The notes under the pieces are model-generated. The model was not told where the DNA came from. It did not search any database and saw only the letters and a program-made list of their open reading frames with translations. From assembly GCF_017348915.1 (NCBI RefSeq), contig NZ_CP071383.1:2976001-3040000 (forward strand): DNA of 64,000 bases. Reading direction: 5' to 3'. Every line of letters begins with the position of its first letter. The first letter of the stretch is position 1. Position numbers and translations under genes: made by a program. Positions 1-11,617 of the stretch are shown here, piece by piece. The stretch is from Leclercia pneumoniae (lineage in GTDB: Bacteria > Pseudomonadota > Gammaproteobacteria > Enterobacterales > Enterobacteriaceae).

Positions 1-21
1 AACCCGCCGAGGCGGGTTTTT
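1..21. terminator. GC-rich hairpin with T tract at the left edge
   Basis: The stem AACCCGCC/GGCGGGTT closes on a two-base GA loop and is followed by five T on the plus strand. The left side is cut by the window edge, so the use of the minus-strand direction cannot be judged. It could end a gene lying to the left or be a second terminator behind nuoN. Confidence 0.6.
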
Positions 22-70
22 ATTTGGTGCGGATCTGGTGCCCTTTCCGCGGCGAGAGGGTGTAAATATA

Positions 71-97
71 AAAAAACCCGCCGGAGCGGGTTTTTGT
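71..97 (-). terminator. Rho-independent terminator of the nuo operon
   Basis: The stem AAACCCGC/GCGGGTTT has the loop CGGA and T or A runs on both sides, so it can work in both directions. It starts about 12 bases after the nuoN stop, which makes it the natural 3' end of the complex I transcript. Its stem is nearly the same sequence as the hairpin at 1-21. Confidence 0.85.
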
Positions 98-108
98 TTT
101 TTGCTTGC

Positions 109-1566
109 TTACATCAGCGGCATCGCGTGTTGCACGATGGTGATAAGCGGCTGCGGCCAGATACCAAAGATCAGCACCAGCAGCGCGGAGATGAGCACCA
201 CGATACCACCGGCGCTGTACTGCCAGTTAGACGGCGCATCGCGGTTGAGCTGCTGAGGCGCGCTCAGGTAGAGGCTCACGGCAACGCGCAGGTAGTAGTA
301 CAGACCAATCGCAGAACCGATAACCACACCGGCGGTCAGCCACCACAGGCCAGCCTGCACACCGACGGCCAGCACGTAGAACTTACCGATAAAGCCCAGG
401 GTCATCGGGATACCTGCCAGGGACAACATCATCACCGTCATCACCGCAGACAGAATCGGACGGTGCCAGAACAGACCACGGTAGGAGAACAGTGAGTCGG
501 CATCCGGGCCACGGTACGGGCTGGACATCAGGCTCACCACGCCGAACGCGCCGAGGCTGCTGAACAGATAACCGGCCAGATAGACGCCTACGGTCTCCAT
601 CGACATTTCACCGCTCTGCAGCGCAATCAGCGCCACCAGCAGATAACCCAGATGGGAAATAGACGAGTAGCCCAGCAGACGCTTGATATTGGTCTGGCTC
701 AACGCCATCAGGTTACCGAAGATAATGGAGACGAACGCAATAATGCCCAGCACCACGCGTACCGCTTCGCTATCACCCACCGGTGCGTACAGGAACAGAC
801 GCATCACCACCCCGAAGATAGCGATTTTGCTCGCCGTCGCCAGGAAGGTAGAGACCGGCGCTGGTGCGCCCTGGTAGACGTCTGGCGTCCACAGGTGGAA
901 AGGCACCAGAGAGAGCTTGAAGCCCAGGCCAACAATCATCATACCCAGGCCTGCCAACAGCAGCGGCTCATGCAGCATACCGTCGCCCAGGCTCTTGCCG
1001 ATAGCCAGGAAGGAGAGGTTACCCGTCTGTGCGTACAGCAGTGCGATACCGAACAGCAGGAACGACGACGCGGCAGCGGACAGGATCGTGTACTTGATCG
1101 CCGCTTCCAGCGAGCGTTTCTGGCGGAAGGCGTAGCCAATCAGACCGAACAGCGGCAGCGAGATCAGCTCAATACCGAGGAACAGCGCGGCCAGGTGGTT
1201 CGCATTCGCCAGCAGAATGCCGCCCAGTGCGGCAATCAGTACCAGCAGGTAAAACTCTTCTTTGTTGTCCTTGTAACCTTCCAGCCATGGATAAGCAAAG
1301 GTACAGGTCGCCAGGCTCGCCAGCAGAACCAGACCGGTGTACAGCATGGCGTAGCCGTCAACGCGCATTAGCGGCGTGACATCCATCGCGCCCGCCTGGC
1401 CAACAAACCAGAGGGAAACCAACGCAGCGTTCATACCCAGAACCGACAGGGTCGCATTCAGGAAGTGATTGCGTCGCCACGCAATGGAGAGCATCACAAC
1501 CACCACCGTCAATCCGACGATCAGCAGCGGTAGCAGCGCAATCAGTTGTTGTGGAGTTATTGTCAT
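109..1566 (-). CDS. nuoN: NADH-quinone oxidoreductase subunit N
   Basis: NuoN is one of the three antiporter-like membrane subunits of complex I and is thought to form a proton channel in the inner-membrane arm. The 485-residue product has the length of E. coli NuoN and aligns with it over its whole length. It is almost entirely hydrophobic, consistent with about 14 membrane helices. The conserved core with [15 protein letters not shown] and the SHLGYLL stretch are typical of the Mrp-antiporter/NuoLMN fold. It is the last gene of the operon; six bases separate it from nuoM, and a strong hairpin terminator follows. Confidence 0.98.
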   Translation of the reverse strand: MTITPQQLIALLPLLIVGLTVVVVMLSIAWRRNHFLNATLSVLGMNAALVSLWFVGQAGAMDVTPLMRVDGYAMLYTGLVLLASLATCTFAYPWLEGYKDNKEEFYLLVLIAALGGILLANANHLAALFLGIELISLPLFGLIGYAFRQKRSLEAAIKYTILSAAASSFLLFGIALLYAQTGNLSFLAIGKSLGDGMLHEPLLLAGLGMMIVGLGFKLSLVPFHLWTPDVYQGAPAPVSTFLATASKIAIFGVVMRLFLYAPVGDSEAVRVVLGIIAFVSIIFGNLMALSQTNIKRLLGYSSISHLGYLLVALIALQSGEMSMETVGVYLAGYLFSSLGAFGVVSLMSSPYRGPDADSLFSYRGLFWHRPILSAVMTVMMLSLAGIPMTLGFIGKFYVLAVGVQAGLWWLTAGVVIGSAIGLYYYLRVAVSLYLSAPQQLNRDAPSNWQYSAGGIVVLISALLVLIFGIWPQPLITIVQHAMPLM

Positions 1567-1572
1567 GGCGAT

Positions 1573-3102
1573 TTACGGCCTTGTAGTAGAAGCAGAATTA
1601 ACAAACCACTGCTGGATGTTACCCATTGCGCTGTGCGAGGTATCCAGAATCGGCTGCGGGAAGAAGCCCAACAGCACCAGCAGTACGACCAGCAGCAGGA
1701 TGATGAACAGCTCACGCAGCGACATCCCCGGCAGCTCTTTGGCAGCGATTTCACTCTTCGCTTTACCGAAATAGGCGCGGTGCAGCATCGCCAGGGAGTA
1801 GACGGAAGCGAACACCAGACCAAAGGTAGAGATCACGGTAATAACCGGCACCACTTTGAAGCTGCCGAACAGAATCATAAATTCGCCGACGAAGTTACCG
1901 GTGCCAGGCATCCCCAGCGTCGCCACCGCGAAGAACATCGACATCGCCGGCAGCCACTTAATTTTGCTCCACAGACCGCCCATCTGACGCATGTCGCGGG
2001 TGTGCAGACGTTCGTACAGCTGGCCACACAGGATGAAGAGACCGGCCGCAGAGAGACCGTGCGCAATCATCTGAATCACTGCCCCCTGGTACGCCAGCTG
2101 GCTGCCGGTGTAGATAGCAATCAGCACGAAGCCCATGTGAGAAACAGAGGTGTAAGCAATCAGACGCTTGATGTCGTACTGCGTGAAAGCCATCCACGCG
2201 CCGTAGAAGATACCGATCACACCGAGCCACATCGCAATCGGCGCAAATTCAGCAGAGGCGTTCGGGAACAGCGGCAGTGCGAAACGCAGCAGGCCATAGG
2301 CCGCGGTTTTCAGCAGGATGCCTGCAAGGTCAACGGAACCTGCCGTCGGTGCCTGAGAGTGCGCATCCGGCAGCCAGCCGTGCAGAGGAACCACCGGCAT
2401 TTTCACCGCGAAGGCAATGAAGAAGCCCAGCATCAGCAGATATTCAACACCGTGAGACATTGGCGTCTTCAGCAGATCCTGGTAGTTGAAGGTCCAGACA
2501 CCGGTCGCGTTGTAGTGCACGAATACCAGCGCCAGAATCGCAATCAACATCACCAGACCGCTCGCCTGGGTATAGATGAAGAATTTGGTAGCCGCCGTGA
2601 TACGCGTTTTACCGTCGGATGCCTTATGGCCCCACAGCGCGATCAGGAAGTACATCGGCACCAGCATCATCTCCCAGAAGAAGAAGAACAGGAACATGTC
2701 GATGGCAAGGAACACGCCGATAACGCCGCCCAGGATCCACATCAGGTTCAGGTGGAAGAAACCCTGGTACTTTTCGATTTCTCGCCAGGAGCAGAGCACC
2801 GCCAGAACACCGAGCAGACCCGTCAACACCACCATCAGCAGCGACAGGCCGTCAATAGCCAGGTGAATGGTTATGCCAAAGCGTGGGATCCACGGCAGAA
2901 TAAACTCCGACTGCCACTGCGGAATGCCCGCAGACTGCGTCAGGGAGTAGCCACCCTGCAACCACAGTTGCAGGCCAAGCGCGAGCGTCAATCCCATGGT
3001 AATCAGCGCAATCCAGCGCGGCATCTTCACGCCAAAGCGTTCAGTCTGCCAGCACAGGAAGCCGCCGATGAAGGGAATTAATATTAGCCAGGGTAGTAAC
3101 AT
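1573..3102 (-). CDS. nuoM: NADH-quinone oxidoreductase subunit M
   Basis: NuoM is the second antiporter-like proton-translocating subunit of complex I. The product of 509 residues starts MLLPWLILIPF as in E. coli. An in-frame ATG four codons upstream (3114) sits directly against the AAGGA ribosome binding site, so the 3102 start is preferred. Family marks include WEMMLVPMYFLIA, the HGWLPDAHSQAPTAGSV motif and SVSHMGFV. The protein is highly hydrophobic, with about 14 predicted helices. It lies between nuoL and nuoN in the usual order. Confidence 0.97.
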   Translation of the reverse strand: MLLPWLILIPFIGGFLCWQTERFGVKMPRWIALITMGLTLALGLQLWLQGGYSLTQSAGIPQWQSEFILPWIPRFGITIHLAIDGLSLLMVVLTGLLGVLAVLCSWREIEKYQGFFHLNLMWILGGVIGVFLAIDMFLFFFFWEMMLVPMYFLIALWGHKASDGKTRITAATKFFIYTQASGLVMLIAILALVFVHYNATGVWTFNYQDLLKTPMSHGVEYLLMLGFFIAFAVKMPVVPLHGWLPDAHSQAPTAGSVDLAGILLKTAAYGLLRFALPLFPNASAEFAPIAMWLGVIGIFYGAWMAFTQYDIKRLIAYTSVSHMGFVLIAIYTGSQLAYQGAVIQMIAHGLSAAGLFILCGQLYERLHTRDMRQMGGLWSKIKWLPAMSMFFAVATLGMPGTGNFVGEFMILFGSFKVVPVITVISTFGLVFASVYSLAMLHRAYFGKAKSEIAAKELPGMSLRELFIILLLVVLLVLLGFFPQPILDTSHSAMGNIQQWFVNSASTTRP

Positions 3103-3123
3103 GGCGATTTGCATTCCTTTTTA

Positions 3124-3142
3124 AGGCCCCCAGCAGGGGCCT
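3124..3142 (-). other. Intercistronic hairpin between nuoL and nuoM
   Basis: AGGCCCC and GGGGCCT pair around the loop CAGCA just behind the nuoL stop. No clear T run follows in the minus-strand direction. It probably affects mRNA stability or relative expression rather than ending transcription. Confidence 0.5.
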
Positions 3143-3178
3143 GATTTTCAACGAATTCGAATAAAATTCACTTAACGA

Positions 3179-5020
3179 TCAACGCAATACCATCAGCAGC
3201 GCCAGCACAACAACCGCACCGATGCTCATGGACGCTACATACCAGCGCAGATAACCGTTCTCGCTGAACAGCAGGCCTTTACCTGCAAAGCGAGAGAGGA
3301 TTGCCGGGATGTTCATCAGTGAGTTCAGTGGATCGCGCTTAATCAGCCACGCAATGCCGAGGAACGGTTTCACGAAGATCATGTCGTACAGCCAGTCGAA
3401 GCCCCACGCGTTGTACCACCAGGTGCCCAGCAGACGGCCCGGCGCGCTGTTAGCAACCGCAGTCACCAACGTACGTTTGCCCAGCCACAGCCATGCCGCA
3501 ATCAGGATGCCCGCAATCGCGACCACACCGGAGGTGATTTCGAGGGTCAGAACGCGACCGTGCTCAAGCTCGGTGGTTGCCGGCAGTACGCCCTGCAGCG
3601 GTGGCACGATCATCGCGCCAACGAAGGTGGAGAGTACCAGCAGTACAATCAGCGGCAGGTGGTGGGTAATCCCCTTCCCTGCGTGAGCGTGAATCTGTTC
3701 TTTACCGTGGAAGACGATGAAAATCATACGGAAGGTGTACAGGGAGGTCATGAATGCACCGACCAGACCCGCAACCATCAGATTGATATGACCATTCGCC
3801 ATGGCGCCCGCAAGGATTTCGTCCTTACTGAAGAAGCCCGCAGTGATCAGCGGCAGTGCCGCCAGCGCCGCGCCGCCCACCAGGAAGCAAGCGTAAACCA
3901 GCGGGATGGACTTACGCAGTCCGCCCATTTTGAAGATATTCTGCTCGTGGTGGCAGGCCAGAATCACCGAACCGGATGAGAGGAACAGCAGCGCTTTAAA
4001 GAACGCGTGAGTCATCAGGTGGAAAATGGCCGCGTCCCACGCCTGAACGCCCAGCGCCAGGAACATGTAGCCGATCTGGCTCATGGTGGAATACGCGAGA
4101 ACACGCTTGATATCGGTCTGCACCAGCGCGGCGAAACCTGCCAGCACCAGCGTTACGGCACCCACGATACCCACCAGATGCAGAATTTCCGGGGTCATCA
4201 GGAACAGACCATGGGTACGCGCAATCAGATAAACCCCTGCGGTCACCATGGTCGCGGCGTGGATCAGCGCGGAGACAGGCGTTGGGCCCGCCATCGCGTC
4301 GGCCAGCCATGTCTGCAGCGGCAGCTGTGCGGATTTACCCACAGCACCACCCAGCAGCATCAGCGTCGCCCACCACAGCATGTTATTACCTGCCTCGAAG
4401 TGCGCCGGCGCCAGTTCCACCATTTCGCGGAAGTTCAGCGTGCCCAGTTCGTTGTAGAGAATGAACAGCGCGAAGGCGAGGAAGACGTCACCCACGCGGG
4501 TTACGACAAACGCTTTCATGGCCGCTGCGCCATTCTTCGGATCGGTGTAGTAGAACCCGATCAGCAGGTAAGAGCAGAGCCCCACCCCTTCCCAGCCGAG
4601 ATACATCAGCAGCAGGTTATCGGCCAGCACCAGAACAACCATGCTGGCGATAAACAGGTTGGTGTAGGCGAAGAAGCGGGAGTAACCCTCTTCACCGCGC
4701 ATATACCAGGAGGCGAACATGTGGATCAGGAAGCCCACGCCGGTGACCACAGAGAGCATGGTCAGCGACAGTCCGTCCAGCACCAGGTTAAAGCCGATGT
4801 TGAAATCACCGACCGACATCCAGGTCCACAGTGGAACGCTAAAGGCCTGACGCCCGTTATTAAAGAAGTCGATACCCGCATACGCCGTCACCAGCGCAGC
4901 CAGACCGACAGACCCCATACCAACGGTGGCAGAGAGATTCTCAGACCAGCGGCCGCGTGAGAACGACAGCAGCAGGAAGCCAATCAGCGGAAAAATAATG
5001 GTTAAGGCAAGCATGTTCAT
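3179..5020 (-). CDS. nuoL: NADH-quinone oxidoreductase subunit L
   Basis: NuoL is the distal antiporter-like subunit of complex I and carries the long amphipathic C-terminal helix that runs along the membrane arm. The product of 613 residues equals the E. coli length. Conserved stretches include [17 protein letters not shown], the [23 protein letters not shown] channel motif and [14 protein letters not shown]. The start codon overlaps the nuoK stop by four bases (ATGA), indicating translational coupling. Confidence 0.98.
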   Translation of the reverse strand: MNMLALTIIFPLIGFLLLSFSRGRWSENLSATVGMGSVGLAALVTAYAGIDFFNNGRQAFSVPLWTWMSVGDFNIGFNLVLDGLSLTMLSVVTGVGFLIHMFASWYMRGEEGYSRFFAYTNLFIASMVVLVLADNLLLMYLGWEGVGLCSYLLIGFYYTDPKNGAAAMKAFVVTRVGDVFLAFALFILYNELGTLNFREMVELAPAHFEAGNNMLWWATLMLLGGAVGKSAQLPLQTWLADAMAGPTPVSALIHAATMVTAGVYLIARTHGLFLMTPEILHLVGIVGAVTLVLAGFAALVQTDIKRVLAYSTMSQIGYMFLALGVQAWDAAIFHLMTHAFFKALLFLSSGSVILACHHEQNIFKMGGLRKSIPLVYACFLVGGAALAALPLITAGFFSKDEILAGAMANGHINLMVAGLVGAFMTSLYTFRMIFIVFHGKEQIHAHAGKGITHHLPLIVLLVLSTFVGAMIVPPLQGVLPATTELEHGRVLTLEITSGVVAIAGILIAAWLWLGKRTLVTAVANSAPGRLLGTWWYNAWGFDWLYDMIFVKPFLGIAWLIKRDPLNSLMNIPAILSRFAGKGLLFSENGYLRWYVASMSIGAVVVLALLMVLR

Positions 5021-5319
5021 CCACGCAACTCACTTACTGAATCGATGTTCAGGTTCTGGCGGCGACGATGGAGCTGCAGCAACAGCGCCAGGCCAATACT
5101 CGCTTCGGCAGCCGCGAGGCTGATAGCAAGAATGTACATCACCTGACCATCGGCCTGGCCCCAGTAGCTCCCGGCGACCACGAAGGCCAGCGCCGAAGCA
5201 TTAATCATGATTTCCAGTCCAATCAGCATAAACAGCAGATTGCGGCGGATAACCAGACAGGTTAAGCCCAGGACGAACAAAATCGCAGCGAGGATCAGTC
5301 CATGTATTAAGGGGATCAT
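5017..5319 (-). CDS. nuoK: NADH-quinone oxidoreductase subunit K
   Basis: NuoK is a small membrane subunit of complex I, homologous to MrpC/ND4L, with three predicted helices. All 100 residues can be aligned with E. coli NuoK. The conserved stretch [14 protein letters not shown] carries the membrane glutamate, and [17 protein letters not shown] carries the second one. It overlaps nuoL and nuoJ by four bases each, so translation of the three genes is probably coupled. Confidence 0.98.
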   Translation of the reverse strand: MIPLIHGLILAAILFVLGLTCLVIRRNLLFMLIGLEIMINASALAFVVAGSYWGQADGQVMYILAISLAAAEASIGLALLLQLHRRRQNLNIDSVSELRG

Positions 5320-5870
5320 GCGCGCTCCTCCGTTTTTCTTTTCGCGCGGTCGTCAGTGCGGTTGCTCAGCACCTCGCCGACGCGCTCTTCGCGGCCAACG
5401 TGGAAGGCAACAACCAGGCCCGCCAGCAGCAGCATTGAGGCCAGCTCAACCGCCAGAACGTACGGGCCAAACAGGGCAATACCCACGGTTTTGGCGCTGA
5501 TCGGCGTGCCGTCGATGCCCTGATCGTTCACGCCCAGAATGGCGTAAACAATCACCGCCAGCATGATGGCCGACAGAATCGCCGGGCCAATCCACACCTG
5601 CGGTTTTAACCACTGACGTTCCTGCTCAATTTCGGAGCCGCCCAGGTTCAGCATCATCACTACGAAGACGAACAGCACCATAATGGCACCGGCGTAAACG
5701 ATGATTTCCAGCGCACCGGCGAAGTGCGCGCCCAGCGCAAAGAACACCCCGGAAATAGCCAGCAGCGAGATGATTAAATAGAGCAGCGCATGCACCGGGT
5801 TGGTGTGCGTAATCACTCGAAGCGTAGCCAGGATGGCGATAAGGCCACAGATATAAAAAGCGAATTCCAT
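5316..5870 (-). CDS. nuoJ: NADH-quinone oxidoreductase subunit J
   Basis: NuoJ (ND6-like) is a membrane subunit at the junction of the peripheral and membrane arms of complex I. The product has 184 residues. It has five hydrophobic segments, the conserved [20 protein letters not shown] stretch around helix 3, and a charged C-terminal tail. It overlaps nuoK by four bases and lies ten bases after nuoI. Confidence 0.97.
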   Translation of the reverse strand: MEFAFYICGLIAILATLRVITHTNPVHALLYLIISLLAISGVFFALGAHFAGALEIIVYAGAIMVLFVFVVMMLNLGGSEIEQERQWLKPQVWIGPAILSAIMLAVIVYAILGVNDQGIDGTPISAKTVGIALFGPYVLAVELASMLLLAGLVVAFHVGREERVGEVLSNRTDDRAKRKTEERA

Positions 5871-5880
5871 TGCCCTCTCC

Positions 5881-6423
5881 TTACGGTAACAGGCTCTTGA
5901 CGTCGATAGGCTTAGCTTCGTTCTCTGCTTCGCCCTTATCTTTGCCGTCGATTGCCATACCCGCCATCCGGTAGAAGTTATATTCCGGGTATTTGCCCGG
6001 ACCGGAAATCAGCAGATCCTCTTTCTCGTACACGAGATCCTGACGCTTGTACTCACCCAGCTCGAAGTCTGGAGTCAGCTGAATCGCCGTGGTTGGGCAC
6101 GCTTCTTCACACAGACCGCAGAAGATGCAGCGTGAGAAGTTGATGCGGAAAAACTCCGGGTACCAGCGGCCGTCTACCGTCTCTGCTTTCTGCAGAGAGA
6201 TACAGCCTACCGGACAGGCTACCGCACACAGGTTACAGGCTACGCAGCGCTCTGAACCGTCCGGATCGCGCGTCAGCACGATACGGCCACGGTAGCGCGG
6301 CGGCAGATATACCGGCTCTTCCGGGTACATCCGGGTTTCGCGTTTTGCAAACGCGTGCAGGCCGATCATCCAGATACTGCGTACCTGGGTGCCGAAACCT
6401 ACCAATAATTCTTTTAAGGTCAT
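5881..6423 (-). CDS. nuoI: NADH-quinone oxidoreductase subunit I (ferredoxin-like)
   Basis: NuoI carries the two [4Fe-4S] clusters N6a and N6b that pass electrons towards N2 in NuoB. The 180-residue sequence shows two CxxCxxCxxxCP motifs, with cysteines at 60, 63, 66 and 70 and at 99, 102, 105 and 109. Each motif is completed by the partner cysteine of the other, as in 2x[4Fe-4S] ferredoxins. The amphipathic N-terminus suits attachment to NuoH. It is 13 bases from nuoH. Confidence 0.98.
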   Translation of the reverse strand: MTLKELLVGFGTQVRSIWMIGLHAFAKRETRMYPEEPVYLPPRYRGRIVLTRDPDGSERCVACNLCAVACPVGCISLQKAETVDGRWYPEFFRINFSRCIFCGLCEEACPTTAIQLTPDFELGEYKRQDLVYEKEDLLISGPGKYPEYNFYRMAGMAIDGKDKGEAENEAKPIDVKSLLP

Positions 6424-6436
6424 GGTCTAAAGCCCC

Positions 6437-7414
6437 TTATGGCTGCTGCCAGAGAATGACAGCCGCCGTTACCAATAAATTGACGAGCGTCAGCGGCAGG
6501 CACACTTTCCAGCCGAAGGACATTACCTGGTCATAACGAGGACGCGGTAACGCTGCGCGAATCAAAATAAACATCATCATAAAGAACGCGGTTTTCAGCG
6601 CGAACCAGATGAATGGCGGTAAGAACGGGCCATGCCAGCCACCAAAGAACAGCGTTACCATCAACGCGGAAATGGTGACGATACCGATGTACTCGCCCAC
6701 GAAGAACAGACCGAACTTCATACCGGAATATTCAATGTGGTAACCGTCGGCCAGTTCCTGTTCGGCTTCTGGCTGGTCAAACGGGTGACGGTGACACACC
6801 GCCACGCCTGCGATAGCAAAGGTAACAAAACCAAAGAACTGCGGGATAACGTTCCAGATGTCGGCCTGGTTGTTGACGATGTCGGTCATGTTGAATGAAC
6901 CGGCCTGCGCCACCACGCCCATCAGGGAGAGCCCCAGGAACACCTCGTAGCTTAGGGTCTGCGCGGAAGCACGCATCGCACCCAGCAGTGAGTATTTGTT
7001 GTTACTGGACCAGCCTGCGAACAGTACCGCGTAAACCGCGAGGCCTGCCATCATCAGGAAGAACAGGATGCCGATGTTCAGGTCAGCCACAACCCAGGTC
7101 GGGCTGACGGGAACGATAGCAAACGCCAGCAGCAGCGAGGTAAAGGCGATCATTGGGGCCAGCGTAAAGATGACGCGATCCGAGAATTTCGGGATCCAGT
7201 CCTCTTTAAAGAACATCTTGATCATGTCCGCGACCAGCTGGAGTGAACCACCCCAGCCCACGCGGTTCGGCCCGTAACGGTTCTGGAACAGACCGAGCAG
7301 GCGACGTTCACCAAAGCTCATGAATGCACCGCAGGTGACCACCACCAGCAGAATCACAACCGCCTTCAGAATGCTTAGCAGGATGTCGATAAGATCCGGC
7401 GTTAACCAACTCAT
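6437..7414 (-). CDS. nuoH: NADH-quinone oxidoreductase subunit H
   Basis: NuoH (ND1-like) is the membrane subunit that forms much of the quinone-binding chamber and joins the two arms of complex I. The product has 325 residues, about eight helices, and the family marks [20 protein letters not shown] and [20 protein letters not shown], with the acidic loop close to the quinone site. The start overlaps the nuoG stop by four bases. Confidence 0.98.
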   Translation of the reverse strand: MSWLTPDLIDILLSILKAVVILLVVVTCGAFMSFGERRLLGLFQNRYGPNRVGWGGSLQLVADMIKMFFKEDWIPKFSDRVIFTLAPMIAFTSLLLAFAIVPVSPTWVVADLNIGILFFLMMAGLAVYAVLFAGWSSNNKYSLLGAMRASAQTLSYEVFLGLSLMGVVAQAGSFNMTDIVNNQADIWNVIPQFFGFVTFAIAGVAVCHRHPFDQPEAEQELADGYHIEYSGMKFGLFFVGEYIGIVTISALMVTLFFGGWHGPFLPPFIWFALKTAFFMMMFILIRAALPRPRYDQVMSFGWKVCLPLTLVNLLVTAAVILWQQP

Positions 7415-10134
7415 GCTTTTGCCTCCTGCAGGTTATCAAGACGCGCACCCGCCAGAACCGGCGCGATGCCAGGCATACCCATCGGCAGACCCACCTGGCC
7501 GGCGGTCAAACCTTCGGAGATAATCAGCGGCAGGCTGATCGTCTGGCCATCGTAGCTGAAAGCGATGTTCGCACCCGCGTTAACGCCAAGCTTCGCGGCG
7601 TCCGCCGGGTTGAGCTTGATGTACGGCTGCGGCATACGGGTCTGGAAGACCGGAGAGCGCTGGGACATTTCATCGCTACCGAACAGATGGTAGTAAGGTG
7701 CAATACGCCAGTTACCCTCTTCCGCCTGGAAGCTCGCCGGCACGGTCGTGAAGAAGTCCAGACCGGTTTCAGAGGCTTCAATCAGGCGTACGCCCGGATC
7801 GCCGTGGCGCAGGGAGCCGCCCACTTCAGCCTGGAACTTGTTCCATGCCTGCGGTGAGTTCCAGCCCGGAGCCCATGCGAACGGAATCTGTGAACGCGGT
7901 GCAGACGGCTGGTTGTTCCCTTCCATCGAGAAGGCAAACATCGTGTCTTTGTCCTGCGGCTGACGAGGCTCATGCACGCTGATGTTGGCACGCATCGCGG
8001 TACGGCCGCTGTAGCGGTGCGGCTCACGCGCCAGTTTCTGACCGCGAATACGGAAGCTCGCTTCCGGCGCCGCGTCTTTGATACCGGCCAGTTGAGGCAG
8101 TTTTTCGACTACCGCATCAATAACGTGGTCGAGCTGCGTCCAGTCCACTTCACGGCTGAGCAGGGTGCTGTGCAAGGAGTGCAGCCAGCGCCAGCTTTCC
8201 AGCATGATAATGTTGTTGTCGTAGTAGGCCGGGTCGTAAACCTGGAAGAAGCGCTGTGCGCGTCCTTCGTTGTTGATGACCGTACCGTCGCTTTCGGCGA
8301 AACTTGCCGCAGAGAGCACCAGGTGCGCTTTGTCCATAATCGCGGTGCGCTGATGGTCAATGACCATCACCAGCGGCGCTTTTGAGAGCGCTGCGTCAAC
8401 GCGAGCGGCAGAGGCGTGGCGATGCAGGTCGTTTTCCAGCACCACAACGGCGTCAGCAGAACCGGATTCCAGTTCGCTTAACGCGTCTTCCAGCGAGCCG
8501 CCGCCAATCATACCCAGACCGATGCTGTTCACCGCACGGGCAATCATGGTGATACCCACGTCCGCGCCGCGGCCTTTCAGGGCTTTAGCAACGTTCGCTG
8601 CCGCCTGAACGATCTCGGCACTACCGGCGTTGGTACCGGAAATAATCAGCGGTTTCTTCGCGCCCGCCAGAGCCTGAACAATCACGTCAACCTTGTTCTG
8701 CAGGTCACGATCCAGTTCAACGGCCGGAGAGTTACTATCCAGCGCATGCGCGATGGCGAAGCCCAGGCGTGCCTGATCTTCCACCGGTGCACAGTAGGTC
8801 CACGCGGCGATGTCGTCCAGACGGGTATTGTCGACGTTGGTTACAAACAGCGGATGCTTCGCGCGCTGACCGATGTTCAGGATCGCCGCAATCTGCCAGT
8901 CAGCCACTTTCTGGGCCGCTGCCATTTCACGCGCTTTACCTTTCACCGCCTGACGAACCGCCAGAGCCGCACGTGCGCCGGTCTGAGTCAGATCTTCACC
9001 CAGCACCAGCACCGCGTCATAAGATTCGATTTCGCGCAGCGCAGGGGTGTGAACGCCACCTTCACGCAGCACTTTCAGTACCAGCTGCAGACGTTCCTGC
9101 TCTGACTTCGCGATACCGGTATAGAAGTTTTCTGCCCCAACCAGCTCGCGCAGCGCGAAGTTGCTTTCGATGCTGGCGCGCGGGGAGCCGATACCGATCA
9201 CCTTCTTCGACTGACGCAAAATATCAGCCGCGCCCTGCATCGCCTGCTCGGCGTTCAGGGTGATGACGTCATCGCCACGGCGCTGAACCGGCTGACGCGG
9301 ACGGTCTTTCAGGTTCACGTAGCCATAGCCGAAACGACCGCGGTCGCAGAGGAAGTAGTGGTTAACGGTACCGTTGTAACGGTTTTCGATACGACGCAGT
9401 TCGCCGTAACGCTCACCCGGGCTGGTGTTACAGCCGAGGGAACACTGCTGGCAGATGCTTGGTGCAAACTGCATGTCCCATTTACGGTTGTAGCGCTCGG
9501 AGTGCGTTTTATCTGTGAATACGCCGGTCGGGCAGATTTCTACCAGGTTACCGGAGAATTCGCTTTCCAGCACGCCATCTTCCGGACGACCGAAGTAGAC
9601 GTTGTCATGCGCGCCATACACGCCCAGATCCTGACCGTCTGCGTAATCTTTGTAGTAACGCACGCAGCGGTAGCAGGCGATGCAGCGGTTCATTTCGTGA
9701 GAGATGAACGGCCCCAGGTCCTGGTTACGGTGGGTACGCTTGGTAAAGCGATAGCGACGGAAGCTGTGACCGGTCATGACGGTCATATCCTGAAGGTGGC
9801 AGTTACCGCCCTCTTCACACACCGGACAGTCGTGCGGGTGGTTGGTCATCAACCACTCCACCACGCTTTCGCGGAACTGTTTGGCTTCTTCGTCATCAAT
9901 CGAAATAAACGTGCCTTCGGTGGCCGGCGTCATACAGGACATCACCAGGCGACCACGCGTGTCTTCCGCGTTTTGATATTGCTTCACCGCACACTGGCGG
10001 CAAGCACCGACGCTGCCCAGCGCCGGATGCCAGCAAAAGTACGGAATATCGAGGCCAAGAGACAGACAAGCTTCTAGCAGGTTGTCCGCCCCGTTGACTT
10101 CGTATTCTTTGCCGTCTACATGAATCGTAGCCAT
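7411..10134 (-). CDS. nuoG: NADH-quinone oxidoreductase subunit G
   Basis: NuoG is the large iron-sulfur subunit of the NADH dehydrogenase module. With M1 at 10134 the protein has 907 residues. The N-terminal [2Fe-2S] domain has cysteines 34, 45, 48 and 67 (N1b). Next come the HxxxCxxC-type N5 region and CIACYRC/CPTG for N4, then CQQCSLGC for N7, followed by a molybdopterin-oxidoreductase-like fold without cofactor. An ATG two codons earlier (10140) is only one or two bases from GGAAG, whereas 10134 has a normal spacing, so 10134 is chosen. Unusually, a palindromic repeat lies between its start and nuoF. Confidence 0.97.
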   Translation of the reverse strand: MATIHVDGKEYEVNGADNLLEACLSLGLDIPYFCWHPALGSVGACRQCAVKQYQNAEDTRGRLVMSCMTPATEGTFISIDDEEAKQFRESVVEWLMTNHPHDCPVCEEGGNCHLQDMTVMTGHSFRRYRFTKRTHRNQDLGPFISHEMNRCIACYRCVRYYKDYADGQDLGVYGAHDNVYFGRPEDGVLESEFSGNLVEICPTGVFTDKTHSERYNRKWDMQFAPSICQQCSLGCNTSPGERYGELRRIENRYNGTVNHYFLCDRGRFGYGYVNLKDRPRQPVQRRGDDVITLNAEQAMQGAADILRQSKKVIGIGSPRASIESNFALRELVGAENFYTGIAKSEQERLQLVLKVLREGGVHTPALREIESYDAVLVLGEDLTQTGARAALAVRQAVKGKAREMAAAQKVADWQIAAILNIGQRAKHPLFVTNVDNTRLDDIAAWTYCAPVEDQARLGFAIAHALDSNSPAVELDRDLQNKVDVIVQALAGAKKPLIISGTNAGSAEIVQAAANVAKALKGRGADVGITMIARAVNSIGLGMIGGGSLEDALSELESGSADAVVVLENDLHRHASAARVDAALSKAPLVMVIDHQRTAIMDKAHLVLSAASFAESDGTVINNEGRAQRFFQVYDPAYYDNNIIMLESWRWLHSLHSTLLSREVDWTQLDHVIDAVVEKLPQLAGIKDAAPEASFRIRGQKLAREPHRYSGRTAMRANISVHEPRQPQDKDTMFAFSMEGNNQPSAPRSQIPFAWAPGWNSPQAWNKFQAEVGGSLRHGDPGVRLIEASETGLDFFTTVPASFQAEEGNWRIAPYYHLFGSDEMSQRSPVFQTRMPQPYIKLNPADAAKLGVNAGANIAFSYDGQTISLPLIISEGLTAGQVGLPMGMPGIAPVLAGARLDNLQEAKA

Positions 10135-10192
10135 TAGCATGCTTCCAGTTGGCTCGAATTGCTTCGAGCGTTAATCAAAATTCTTTTTATCA

Positions 10193-10277
10193 CCCTTACC
10201 CTACCCCTCTCCCTGAAGGAGAGGATAGAGCCCGGTTTTCTCCCTCTCCCTTGAGGAAGAGGTCCGGGGCAAGGGGG
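10193..10277. repeat. Double-hairpin palindromic repeat between nuoF and nuoG
   Basis: CCTCTCC (10206-10212) pairs with GGAGAGG (10218-10224). A second hairpin lies at 10241-10262 (CCCTCTCCC, then GAAGAGG). The outer ends CCCTTACCCTACCCC and GGGGCAAGGGGG are also roughly complementary. This is the layout of a REP/BIME-type element. It begins three bases from the nuoF stop and fills the nuoF-nuoG gap. Related CCCTCTCCC palindromes lie at 36829, 39084 and 56854. Confidence 0.75.
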
Positions 10278-10279
10278 AA

Positions 10280-11617
10280 TTACCAGCGTGCTTTAAGCAG
10301 GTTCGGCTGAATACCATTGATCGAATGGGTATTACTGAACGGCTGCTTGATGCCTGCTTCGAATTCTTCGCGGAAATATTTAATCGCGCTCTGCAGCGGC
10401 TCGACGGCACCCGGTGCGTGGGCACAGAAGGTTTTACCTGGGCCCAGGAATCGACACAGTTGCTCAAGTGTCTCGATATCACCAGGCTGACCTTCGCCAC
10501 GTTCGATAGCACGCAGAATTTTCACGCTCCACGGCAGACCGTCACGGCACGGCGTACACCAGCCGCAGGACTCGCGGGCAAAGAACTCTTCCAGGTTACG
10601 CACCAGCGGAACCATGCCGATCTCGTGGTCGACGGCCATCGCCAGCGCCGTACCCAGACGGCTGCCCGCTTTACCAATGCTTTCGAATTCCATCGGCAGG
10701 TCGAGGTGAGCTTCGGTCAGGAAGTCTGTTCCTGCTCCACCCGGCTGCCAGGCTTTGAACTTCAGGCCATCACGCATGCCGCCCGCGTAGTCTTCAAGAA
10801 TCTCACGCGCGGTGGTACCGAACGGCAGTTCCCAGACGCCAGGATTCTTCACGCGGCCGGAGAAGCCCATCAGCTTGGTGCCGGCATCTTTGCTTGAAGA
10901 GATGCCCTGATACCACTCCACGCCATTGGCGAGGATCGCCGGAACGTTACACAGGGTTTCGACGTTGTTAACGCAGGTCGGTTTACCCCACACGCCGGAG
11001 CTTGCCGGGAACGGCGGCTTGGAACGTGGGTTCGCACGGCGGCCTTCCAGGGAGTTAATCAGCGCGGTCTCTTCACCGCAGATATAACGCCCTGCCCCGG
11101 TATGCACGAACAGTTCGAAGTCAAAACCGGTGCCCAGAATGTTTTTACCGAGCAGACCGGCTTCGGTCGCTTCGGCAATCGCGCGACGCAGGTTTTCCGC
11201 CGCTTCGATATACTCACCGCGCAGGAAGATGTAGCCACGGTAGGCTTTCAGCGCAAACGCGGAGATCAGCATGCCTTCCACCAGCAGGTGGGGCAGTTGC
11301 TCCATCAACAGGCGGTCTTTATAGGTACCCGGCTCCATTTCATCAGCGTTACACAGCAGGTAACGGATGTTCATGGATTCGTCTTTTGGCATCAGGCTCC
11401 ACTTCAGACCGGTGGAGAAGCCCGCGCCGCCGCGCCCTTTCAGGCCAGCATCTTTAACCGCATTGACGATCTCATCCGGGGCCATACCGCCGAGCGCCTT
11501 GCGCGCGCCAGCATAGCCGTTTTTCGCCTGATACTCTTCCAGCCACACCGGCTGCTTGTCGTCGCGAAGACGCCAGGTCAGCGGATGGGTTTCGGGAGTC
11601 AGAATAATATTTTTCAT
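10280..11617 (-). CDS. nuoF: NADH-quinone oxidoreductase subunit F (NADH- and FMN-binding)
   Basis: NuoF oxidises NADH with bound FMN and passes electrons through cluster N3. The product has 445 residues, the E. coli length. [16 protein letters not shown] near residues 58-73 is the FMN/NADH glycine-rich loop, and [19 protein letters not shown] is the second nucleotide motif. [11 protein letters not shown] near 350 with the later [12 protein letters not shown] supplies the four cysteines of N3. Its ATG overlaps the nuoE stop by one base. Confidence 0.98.
   Translation of the reverse strand: MKNIILTPETHPLTWRLRDDKQPVWLEEYQAKNGYAGARKALGGMAPDEIVNAVKDAGLKGRGGAGFSTGLKWSLMPKDESMNIRYLLCNADEMEPGTYKDRLLMEQLPHLLVEGMLISAFALKAYRGYIFLRGEYIEAAENLRRAIAEATEAGLLGKNILGTGFDFELFVHTGAGRYICGEETALINSLEGRRANPRSKPPFPASSGVWGKPTCVNNVETLCNVPAILANGVEWYQGISSSKDAGTKLMGFSGRVKNPGVWELPFGTTAREILEDYAGGMRDGLKFKAWQPGGAGTDFLTEAHLDLPMEFESIGKAGSRLGTALAMAVDHEIGMVPLVRNLEEFFARESCGWCTPCRDGLPWSVKILRAIERGEGQPGDIETLEQLCRFLGPGKTFCAHAPGAVEPLQSAIKYFREEFEAGIKQPFSNTHSINGIQPNLLKARW

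Noticed and set aside
1546..3081. A 511-codon frame on the plus strand opposite nuoM
   Set aside because: Antisense shadow of a conserved membrane protein; the product is a His/Gln/Arg-rich sequence without domains.
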